Shown: positions 15,001 through 27,000 of the stretch, piece by piece
Position numbering within the stretch: the first letter of the stretch is position 1
Layout of the letters: each line of letters opens with the position of its first letter
Origin: Sarcocystis neurona
Taxonomy: Eukaryota > Apicomplexa > Conoidasida > Eucoccidiorida > Sarcocystidae
Length of the DNA: 64,000 nucleotides
Direction of reading: 5' to 3'
Assembly (NCBI GenBank): GCA_000727475.1
Contig: KL647289.1
Location: 2,957,450 to 3,021,449 of the forward strand
Notes under the pieces: generated by a model
What the model was told of the DNA's origin: nothing
What the model saw: the letters and a program-made list of their open reading frames with translations, nothing else
Database searches by the model: none
Position numbers and translations under genes: made by a program

Positions 15001-18000
15001 TCGACGGTCTACTCTTCGTTGCGTGTGTGACGCTGTCACAAATGCCATTGCAGGCAAAGCGCGTCCCGTCGAAGCTTGGGCACGAGTATCTCAAATACTT
15101 TATAAGTGACGAAAAAGCCGTCAGTCTCTGGTTGATCCCCACTGCAGGACGGGACTACCTTCTCCGAGAGCAAGCTTCTCACTCTATTTCTCCCAATCTT
15201 ACTTCGTTCTCCTTGGGATGTTACTCCTGAAACAGAGCATCGATTCAATCACGGACAACAAGAAAAACGCATTAAAAAGAGCGGTGAATGCATCACAAAA
15301 AGGCACTTTCCGACACAAACTATTCAACTAGCATCGACGGACTGGTACACTACTGGATGACACATAGAGTTGAACACGTCACCATTGCTCCTCCGTGCGT
15401 TCGTGCAGTCCGACACCGCAAGACTTGTAGGCGGCTGCCCTCCAGTTCGACTGTATTCTTCGAAATACTTCAAGTAGAAAGCGAGCCTTTACTATCCTCA
15501 CGGACCGCTGAGTGCTTTGTACGCCACTGCAATACAGCGGCCACGTCACATTTCGTTTGAGTCGGCCTCTCGAAGCACTGATAGTTGAGGCTTACTTGTT
15601 CCAAAAAGGCATTGAGAGAGACGAAAATCGGCCGACCTCCTCCGTTTGAAACAGGCTCCCACGTATTCAGCTTCTTCAACGGAGGTGCTCTTCCCCAGCT
15701 CCTCGTACTCGTTTCTGCACTCTTCCAAAGTAGTGTGGCAACGAATACGGCACTCTGCATTGGTGAACAGAGGATTCTGCGACACAGCCGTGTTACACAG
15801 CGGAATGCCGTCTGCAATCAAAAGTCCAACACGCAGCCACAACAACACAGCCCGTTGTAGCGGAGAAAATTTTTTTGTAAACCAACCCCCTGCTCACATA
15901 CACCCGGTACGACAACGCACAAAACGAAAACAAAAAGAAGCGTAGACACAATGAATAGCCATGAAAGTAGCTAAAAGGGGTTCGACGTGGTCAGACACTG
16001 GCCAACAACAGAGACCAGGTAAAACAAACCAGCCTATATGTAGTGAAAACTGGAATCCAAGGGGGAGCCTTTACACAGAAGAAAACCACCATTTCCTCGA
16101 TAAACGCGCCTTCAACAACACTGTCAAATTCATTAAGACAACTAGAGTGGCTTTGTGTGGTCCAGCGTTACGCGCTGCTGTTCCGCTAGTCTGCGTTCTT
16201 CCCCAAAGCTACAGTCACCAGGCGCTGACAAAGCCGAGACTACTATTTGTAATAACCAATACATATCACCTACAGCACGCAAATCACCCAAATGTGTTGA
16301 CAGCAAACCAGTGAAATCGAGGCGTTTGTCGAAATCTGGCCTGTACGGAGGGCGAGGTGGCACAGTTCAACTGCAACCTGTCTGATACAGCTGAATGCCA
16401 ACTGCTCGCAGGCTGAATTTTGTCCATTTCGTTTAGTTCTGTGTGCCAACGGGGTATGAGTGGGAGTCCCTCTTTAATCCAAACGACTCACACTGTGTCC
16501 TCGACGGCTTGCTCTAGATAAGTTCCAGAACAAGGCATAGAAACCCGCCACCAGTGTGCAGCCAGCAGCTGGTCCGTTGAATCAGGTTTGCACAATCATA
16601 TCTAAGACACTAAATTTGTCACAGTAAAGTCAAGATGCCTGTATAACAGACACCACTTTCACTTGCGGGTGCCTCGATAAAAACACACTGTTTGTTTTCT
16701 TCTCACATCCACCTTCCTGCGCTACGCTCTTCTGAAAGCGAGATGCACTAGGAATAGCGAACAAGTCGTTGAATGCACCTCAGTGCATTGTCCTTGGAAA
16801 AAAGACTTGACTTGCGGCACCTGACTCACCGCCTTCGTTGGACGCCCCAGCATCAGCTTTGCCTGTACAGTCAGTAGGAAATTGCCGCAAAAATGCACGC
16901 GAGTATACGAATGTGGGCACAGCCATACGCACAAATGCATATATACTGAAGCCTAACCATCTTGTACGATTCCAGTAAGTTGTTAGCAGAACGAATGACA
17001 AATGTCAACCACATCAACAATACACGCAAAAGGTGAACCCGACCAAAGGCGACCTGAGCCTCAGATTCCTAGGGCAGAGGTGGTGCACGCCACTGTCGTC
17101 AACGGTTTCCGCATATGAGCTGCACCAGCGCCGTTATTAGTAAACGGGTGGACAACAACCCAATTTCTCACCATAATATTCTGACTACGTCAACGGGGCC
17201 GTTTAGTCGAGAAAGCGTCGGACATTCGGTGAATGCAAATGCGGATAAAACGGTCTCCCTCTGTAGATCAAGAGCTTCAGCTCAAGGACGTGCTTAACGC
17301 GTGCAAGATCCGCCGATAGAATTAGCCACGAGTAATGGTAGCAGACAACGACCCTCTACCTGTGAAACTTACTTTCACAAAAAACGCCTCGTATCCAAGG
17401 ATTTTCCCCACATCCGCCGCTCTTGTGCATGCCATTCTCGTAGTAAAATCGCCCAGGGTTGTTCGTCCATAATGCCTGCCTGCTGGCGGCTACAATGACA
17501 CCCGGTCTGCCACTGTAGGTTTCGAAGTCGGGCATCCAAGCGTGTGTGGTGGCACGCACTGAAGCAACGTCGCAAGGCTTCGAGTCTGGGCAGCCGCATG
17601 TCTGTGCGTCAGCGTCGTACAGACCTGCGACAGGGCTGGTAATGTGGCAGGTTACTTGGTCTACGTTCGGGATCATGCAAGCAGGAAGGGCTTCGGCAAC
17701 GCATGTCCACGGATTTTCTGCTGAAGCGCACTGGTCTTTAGCGGCAGATATGCACGCGAACTGGCACTGTACGTCGCTGCCCGTCGCTTGCTCTTTCTGG
17801 ACGAGATGCGCTCGGGAACACTCAGGCTCTGCAACGACAGTGACACGCTACGCTTCTCAAGATGTAACGCTTAATTCACGTTTAAATCAGTGTCCCTCCG
17901 AGGAACTAGCGTGTGCGGCCAGAATATGCGTGCGTGTGTTTAGGGGCCGGTCCAGCTGTGCGGTCGTGTGAAACATCATGAAGTTGATGGAGAACCATGA

Positions 18001-21000
18001 GTCACGCACATGTAAAACACAAGGAGGGACAGTTGTTGCGCGCGACGAATGGAACCGTCCTGTGAAGTCGAGTTCAGGTTTGCTTACCTCTTCGAACAAC
18101 CGGCGTGTTCACTACGACGGTGGCAGCTGAAGAAGCAGAAAAAAACCCCAGAAATATCATCAACAAATGTGCTCACCGCACAGAGTCGGCAGCATACTAG
18201 CTGCAAAGCCAACGAAATAGTTTCGATTTTTTTAAAGGCTTATGAAGGAACGCCGTCGTGCATTCGCACCACGGCAAAAAACGTCTGTGACACCGAAGCC
18301 TCCATAATTCCCAAAAGGGTAGCGTTAGTCTTCAGATAATCATGGTTCCCGCGTAAAGAGGTAACAGCAGGGACTGAATTTCCCCCGTAAGAAGCCCAGT
18401 GCAGTCGCGTCACTGGACGAAGTGCAGCAAACACTAGGAGATCACTCTAGCACTCCTCTGTTTCAACAATACTGAATGTCGGATCCTCTTCGTATCACGA
18501 GGTCACGTCACAGAGCATTGTGAAGCTTTGTGTTGCCTACTACCAGCAATTGCTGCGGCTGTAATTCAGTCCTATGCAACATACTCTGTCGACGTGTCTA
18601 TGAGCGATTGAGGCACATACTCAACAACGAAGGTCCCCACCTTTGCAGAGGACAAAATTATTCGACGACGCCTGACAGTAGAGCTCGTGGCGGTCTGACA
18701 AGGTGTACACGACCTGAGAGCCAGGGCGGGGTAGCCTCACTCCGTGCGACCCAAAGGCCACAGTCGCATACTCAGGCACATCCTGCGTCCAGTACTTCTC
18801 AGAGTTTCGCGCCTCGAAGTAGGTGCAGGGGTCGGCGCTGTTGGGACATGTGCATGACTCTGACGTGAATTCTCCTGTTGTAGGTAGCGCTTCACAGCTG
18901 TAGTTATCGGGTTGAGATCCTAACATGTCACCGAGGTTTGCGCAGCAGACTAGCGGACACTGGCTTTGCTGAGTCGACAAAGCAAAATATCCCTCAGTGT
19001 GGCTTTCCTCCGTTAACGCCACAACTAAAATGGCAGATATACGGGAACGTTAGCATGCATGAGAGATAACAGTACGATAACAATACGCTAGCTTAAACGT
19101 CGCCGACCTTTACGCAGGTGAGTGCCCACAACTACACAACGCAAGCGAAAAATACTAGTACATGAATAGACAGGTATGCACCCGCATTACTGAGTAACTT
19201 CACGCCTCAGCATTAGCAAGGCGTCACGTGGGAAGCCACACTCAGCAGCCTGAGGAAGCCTCGTCGTTTGCGACGTTCGTGCGTCCTCAGGAGGCGCTCT
19301 TGCAGGAAAAGTGATAGCACAGTACACGAACAAGTTTGTCTGTTGAACGGGATGCCCTCTGTGCGATATCGCCTAACGAGGTGCGGCCTGCCTACGCGGA
19401 GCTTCAACAAATTAAAGGGAAATGAGTGAAAACAGCGCGGATTGGAATGAGTGCCACGATTCAGAGAAACATTTCCAGGGGATGATCGCGTTAGGTGGAA
19501 CCAAAGAAAACCGCCATATATTCGGTCAAACGAGCACTTTGACCGCGATCTCCCTTGTACGCTGCAGTGGCAAGTTGCCATCATCAGGAAGCGATAAATG
19601 TCGATAAGTTTCACAGGGCTCCTAGACACACAGAAAAATGTCTACGCAGAACTTACCGCCAACGCAGTTGTATCGAAGGAATATGCCGCACATCTCAGTT
19701 GCGCATAGTTGCTCCTTGGTGGGAAGGAGACTGCGGGGGATAACACATTTCCGCTCTCCATCTTTAATGGGCTGGTGGCAGAATCTCTTTACAAATTCTG
19801 TCATATTCAGTGTGGAACAACCTTCGACGGCTTCACCATTCATAACCCACACCTTTGGGCCTACGACGACATCGACTATCTCGAGAGCGCCGCTGTTGTC
19901 GCAAAAATTTTCGAAAACTGAGGGGCTGCCATCTTCGTGAAGCGGTATAAACATTCCTGCTTCTGAACGCACAAGACAGATGCGCGCATTCTGAAATATG
20001 CATCGCATGCACACACAGTCTATATAAGAAAAAAAACCATCAACGAAAGCACAAACACAGACAGAGGCTTCGAGCTCAAAGCCGCCGCCATCACTCCCTA
20101 TATAAAAGATACAGCTCTCTGAATATTCTCGAGAAGATACAAGCGCTCTTAAGTAACACGCTCAAGGTGATGGACTGAAGCGTCTGAAAATGCACACGTG
20201 CAGGCGTCGCTGACAATAAACCGAAGAGACACCTCGATCCTTGTCCAATGCTGAAAAGGTGGTCGTCGACAAATTTTCTCCGTTTTTCTAAAAGAGTGCA
20301 TCCGACATACGAGCAAACGCATCCGTAACAACAGGCTTCTTCAGAGGTGTATCTTTACCATGTTCGCACAATTTTAAGGACACCGCAAGCGTGAAGGTCG
20401 GGAAGTACCGCACGTCACTGGCCATCATGTAGAAGCACAAGAAAGAACGTACACAAGGCTCCGGCAAACAAGCACTGAAAACCTGAGGTATCTCAGAGGG
20501 GTCGCGCTTTGTGTGAGGGCATCGGGCATCGTAGGAGTAATACAAGACAGTGCATTCTTCACGGAGTACCGTGAATACACACGTACCCGACTGTTCGATG
20601 CTAACGTTGTAAGGCCGTTTCGCTGCAGGAAATAAACGCACGAGATAATTGACACGCACGTCGTACATTTCTCCTCGACCGCGTAAAAAGGTGCAAAGTG
20701 TAAGCCACTTTGGACTAATCGACCAGAATTCAGGTTCACATTACAAAGGAGAACGCTATAAGGTTGCCATTGTAAAATAGCGTATGTATGACGCTTCAGG
20801 AGGCGATTCTTGTCTACGTTGACTATCTGTAGCGCTTCTATCAAACGTCTTTTCCAGCTAACCTTTCTGTGTTTGAAAAACAATCCAGAATCAAACGCTT
20901 GCTTCTAGGGTCAGCTACCATTCTGCAACTAGTACCCGGGGGGGTACGAAAAACAAAACTACGCATGCGTTTCCATGAAACTAAAGCAAATGTTTACCTC

Positions 21001-24000
21001 CGCAGGAATATGCACCTATGTGAACCAAACGGCCCTGCAACAGTTCGGGGTGCAAGCATTTATCCCCGTGGAACAATGACCGAAGAGCAGCGTTCGTTGG
21101 TACTACGGTTTCAGGGTACTCTATTTATTCCAGACAATGAATAATACTGAAAGGTAGTAGTTTCGTAGTCGTTCTTTACAACGCTCCGAATTTTCGTATT
21201 ACTCCGCGTGCCAAGTGACAACGCCTCGCAAATATAAATGCTACCTGGCGAACAGAACTGGATGGGACTGCTTCAACGGCCAAGCTGTATTGGAGAAAGG
21301 GCCGTGGCTACAGAATATGTCTTACACGTACTTCAGCTGTAAAATGTATGCCGTCCAAAACATAGTTCTCCTCTTCATAATGAGTCTTCCACAGTACGAT
21401 GCTGCGGTAACATGCACTACGATAGTGAACGCTATCTGCTGCACATATTTTCGTGAAGCGTTTCTACGCCAGAAGCAGACTCCGTGAAGGCACCAAATCC
21501 ATCTACCAGGAAGTGCTGCTTTCTTTGCATTTAACGGCGGTGAGCTAACCGTCCGCACAGGAGTTGAGGATGCTCCCGACGGGCCCGTGTCGCAAACGAA
21601 AAGACATCACATCGCACTTCCTCAAGTTACTGATAGGCACAAGGCAATGGAGAAGGCTGTTTACCAAAGCATGGCCAGCTACCAGAGCGGTGCGCGTATA
21701 TGTGAGACAAAAGTCCAGGCGCAATCCACTACGGTAAATAATGCTGTCTCTTGCTGATGACAGCTTCAGAACGCTCACCAGCTTTTCACGGGGGGGTGAG
21801 CGAATGCCAATTATGCAGCGCTAGTCTGATACATTTTGCAGGGCGTGACAGAGACAGGAAATTTAAGCCATGCGTTTCTGAGCCCCACACGGGTGAGGGC
21901 CTTCATTTAACTCTTACAGAACCGGCATGCCACAAGACGTTGGCGATTTTCAGGAGTGAGGATGTTGTCGAAGAAGGAACCAATATTTTTGACCCAGAAC
22001 TCCTCGAAAGCCGCGTCAGGATCCGGCACATTTTCTTTGTCAGCCTCAGCTGCAAAGCTGCTCCATATCAAAAAACAAGCCTGCGTGCAGAAGTTCGCGT
22101 CTCCCTTCGTAACACGGAAACAATCTGGCCCCTGTGACCCTGCAAATCAACACAAGCGTCGAGTAATCCAAAGTCGACAGCATGCTTTGAGTGACATAAG
22201 TACAAAGAAGTCAGCGGCTCGGACAAAGGCACGATAGTCGAAACTCATGTTTTACGTTGTTCCTGCAGTTGATGTTTTTCCGCATATTAAACGTCATCTG
22301 GAGTCGACCTGGATGGGCCGAAAGGTACATGCTGTCGCAAGCCCGTCGTACCGACACCATTGTACGGCTGGTCACATTGCCCGAATCTCTATGCAGCAGT
22401 TGTCATTTAACAGCATGCAGTTTATTCCATATATTGCTTCAGCACTGACAGAGGTACTGTCTGCACACCCATTTCACTCAAGACCAGTAGTACACAACGC
22501 TGCATGTGCCCTAAGTTGTCCATATACCTCGCCTCACCCGTTATGTACTTAGTCTGGGCGAAGCCACAAAACGCCGAGGACACACTGTCCCATACACTAA
22601 ATCTGTTCGCCGTCTAGTGTTTTCCTCTATAGTTTCACTTTTTAAGAACATAGTGGAAGAGCTGCTGCGTCTATTCAATTGTCTCGTTTTTTACAGCATG
22701 TAAGACGTTCTATCGGGGTGACCGGAAAAGACGCAGAGAGGGCAGGTATGAGGGCGTAGATTTATATGGACAGTCCGACAAATTCGCTTTGAATAGAGGT
22801 GTTCTACTTTTCGTTTTACGAGCTGATCGTAGGGTGATGGCGAAGTCGGCAAGCATTTACACAGCAAATGTACCTGTCAGTATGTCGTGCCTGTTCAAGA
22901 ACTTCCCAGAGGCCGTCGAGTACATCGAGCACGCGGGAATCTGCGGCTCGGTGTATACAACGGAGGACACGCTAGACGAATGAATTACTGGTAAGACCGT
23001 TCTAACGCCTGAACATCGGTGGGATGAAGTTCATTTATCCAGTATGAAGACACCACTGCACAAGTCTGCACGTGTCCGTGCGCCCAACCCAGGACTACAC
23101 ACACTTCGACTACTAAAGTCTCCTCAGTAGTCCTGTTCTTCCTTGTTGTAGGACAAAAGATGATAATTTCGGACAAACAGTGCAGCACTTTAGGTAGAGA
23201 CCTTACGCCATCTGCAGTCATAGTACATCCTTAGTTCGACGTCATCGTGAGGGACAAGACATTTGTTCACTGCAATTTTGGTCAGCATATCGAATTCAGC
23301 GTCTGAGAAGGTGCAAGGAGGATGAGCCTTTTTGCAAATGTTGCGCACTTCCTCCGTCACGTCAACCCGGTCACACTCTTCCTGGGGCTTGTCAACTGAT
23401 ACCGGTTTCCCATAGGTGGCCTCGCGCACGATGAGGTAGTTATGAGCGCCGTTGCAATCAGTGCGAGAAGACCACGCTAGCCTTTCGCGCGAATTCTTCC
23501 TCAAGGTAATGGTGTAACCTGAAACACTCGAACTAGAAACAAAGTGCCAACAATGTAAACCACTCTCAGGCTATATCCAGATGGAGTCGTCTTAGACGAC
23601 AGCGTGCTCAAAAACAGAATTAGACTTACTGTACTGGCTCCGGGCCAAAGGAGGTCGCAAGCCTGATCAGTCACAAGCACGGGAATTGCAGGAAAACAAA
23701 CTGAACGGGGTCCAGCAGCAATGCATGTGAACAACAGCCTTTACGTAGACGCACCGATCCTTGACTCGTGGCACAGTGGGAGCAAATCACTATCTATAAG
23801 GTCTTGGTGAACGCGCGGTCGACAAGTGGGTAGAGCATGTAGACTGGAAAGAGGATAATTTCAAACATGCTTGTCGCGGTGAGAAAAGGTTGAAGATGGA
23901 GCATAACTCATCAAGCTCCGTGAGGAAGGCCATTGCGTCACTTGTAATGGAATAGCCTCCTTGACCCAAATGGTGACTTTTTTCCACAGCAGTTTCGCCC

Positions 24001-27000
24001 ACGTTCTTCAGCAGTGCTTAAAAAAGGAAATGGGAAAGCATGATGTCATAAGCCGGTCTACTTGTACTGTTTACCGCGGTGCCTCTCGCGACATTGTCCA
24101 TCATTTGCGTTCTGACGCGACGACATGAAGAGGGCCGGGAAAGTCTTCTGCGTCACATTCCTTGCAGATTAGCACCGCTTGAATACTCAGACAAATTATA
24201 CGATACGTAAAATGCTAGGTGGATAACGCATTAAGCAGAAGGCGTGACCAGTACACCCTGCTAGTGAACAGAGTTATTTCAACTGCAGAGTGTCTTGCAA
24301 CTCCTTTGCATCTCGAAGACGCCTGTCCTTGAAGCAGTCACTAAATTTGTGCAACATTGTGGAGCAGTGGCACAACACCCTAAGGGATGCAGGCGAATGC
24401 TTTTGCCTAAGAAAACATTTTGTGAGTGCCGTTTGCCCGCTTGTTGATACAGTGACATTTTACATAGGGACGCGTTCTCGCTGAATCTTACCGAATTTGC
24501 ATGTTGTCTGAATATATTTACGCGTAGCGGCGTCCGAGATGCCGAAATAATGTGCCACAGCCACATCATTGAAGTCCTTTAAAAAACATTGTTGCACATC
24601 CTCGCATTCCCAGTAGTCTTCGCTCTTAGCGTTCCACAAGCTTAAGCACAGGTCCGTGCAACTGACGGCGGCGTGACCAGGCATCCTGTCAGCTGCTTCT
24701 ACCTCTCGACACTTCGGGCCACCATTTTGTCTAATAATTGGCGCTGCAGAACGGACACGGCCGGCACAGAATGCTACCAAAGAAGTAATACAGGAAAAAC
24801 AACAATATGTTCGGCTGAATGCATCTCCGCGGCTAAGTGTCTAAGTGGTCTTCTCAATACCCTGCATGAAGCTGTGCTGTATACAACAGTTCGTGAGCTT
24901 GGACGAGCTTCAAAACCTCCAGGGTCATTCCAGAAAGCATGTACAGTTTGGCTCGTTCGTCTGGAGTGTTTCTACAAAATGTTTCTGTGGTGAGGTTTAC
25001 AGCAACGACCCATCAAACGTCTTCCGTCCGACCCGAAAGTGCCGGCTCTGTAAAGCTCAGAGAACCTGGATTCGTGTGAACACCTGTCCTTCTATCTGGC
25101 TGCTACATTCTTCTTCTCGTGAATTTCAGTAGTCAAGGAAGGAAAGACAGTTCGCAAGTTGGACGCAGTTTTACTTGGACTCCAAGGCGTCGCCGTTACA
25201 GCTGTTTCTGCAGCTTCGAACACACAAAATAATTCAGCCAAAGGCACGCGTGTTACCCCTCAGTCGAGGAAGGAACACAAGTGTGAATCTAGAAGAATAT
25301 AGTTCCATCGCGACCTTTGCAGAGGCAGCATGTACGTTAGAAGGGGGATTGCCGGATAAGGGCAGTAACGCTCTCGTTCCAAACAGCGCTAATCAAGTTG
25401 CTACTTGTGAATGAACACAGAGGCAGCCTGTGTGAGCAAGACGTGTCGCACTTACGTTGAAGAAGCAGTACAGCTTCAAATATTGAAGTACGTCCTGGGG
25501 GAATTTTGACGCAATTTTCGAACCCCTGCACCATGGTAGTCACCTCGCCCGTCTCCTTCGTTACTTCCCGTAAAACAACTGCAGCGGGGAAGCTTCTTGG
25601 AACGGTCACGTGAACACCAAACATGCCGTACTTGGGAAAAGCTCTCCCGGACACCGCGACCACCGATGTTTCTCCACTACGTAAGAAATATAGCTTCGAC
25701 TGCAACGAAAGGTAAAAATGCGCGTTCTCAGAGATAGTGATACAGTTAAAGTCTTCCCGAAAATATTTTTACGTGGTGTGCCTCCAAAATGCCAGTCGAC
25801 ACAGTATAAGAGACACAATCATATAATCTATAACTTACTCCTGCGGATACGCACAGCTCGCGCTACACACGTAAGCTGGAATCGGGCTAGCAGCGCGAAT
25901 GACTGTGTCAAGACGTTGGGAAACGGAGGACCAACAGCAACACAACACCACGTGAGTTTCGCTTCCGTGTTTTCGGGATCCATCGACTAACTGTTTGCCT
26001 CCAGTTGTTTCCACGGGAACACTACTACTGGAGGATGTGAGAGGCAGCGTACGTATGCAGAACGTCGTGGTGAAGCTGTTGCTGAGCAGCTCAGGAGGAG
26101 GCAACTGACCTTCAAAAGAGTGCCATCGACAACAGCAGAACCGTTCTCATCAGCATATCTCAGGTACGCCACTTTGAGCTCAAAGCTGTAGTCTTCTGCC
26201 ACTCGAGCAGGTAGCTTGAAACGGACCACGTCCTTTGTGTCTTCCGTGTTCACACTTGGGATCCTCGAAAGTGGTTTCGTCAGATCTTCTTCTTTAAAAC
26301 CACCGGATTCGAGCATCTCCTTTTGATTCTGAACTGCCAACAAAATTTTGGGTTCCTGTCGAAATGGTATCCACAGGCACAATCATGAGTAGTCCTGCTC
26401 ACATTCAAAATGTCAAGCACGTTCCACGCTGTCGGATAAGGTGCGGGCGAAAGACGTTATTAACTCGATATATATTGTGACTATCACTAACATCGAATGA
26501 GAAATATTATGCCTCAAGAGAGCCTGAAAACCGCGCTTCAATCAAACAAGTTCCGCATACACTGGAGGCATCTTACGACTGTAGCTCTTACGAATATCCT
26601 GAAGTACACGTTCAAAGTCAAAGTTGAGCAGCAAATGAGACTCGCGGTATAGCGGTGGTCTCTGCAGTACACGTACTCAGCTGGGGGACTCTAAGCTCTT
26701 CACACTGAAGTACTGACTTCACGACTGGAACTTACTAGTGGGAGCTTCCATTCTTTATCTGAAATGGTCCACGGCTTTGAAGCCGCTCTATCGTAGCTCA
26801 TACTGAACGTGAACACAGACGCCATCCAGTGCGGGTTATTCGTAGAAGTATTTTTGGAGTGGCCTTCCGTCGTTGAAGCAACACCTAGCCAAGCGACCCG
26901 TACCGGCTCCTCCGCCTCCCATTGTTCTTGTGGAATGCAGTGCGGCTTCAATATCCTTAGCGAAAATCCAGATGAAGACACGTCTCCAATAAGAACTGTT

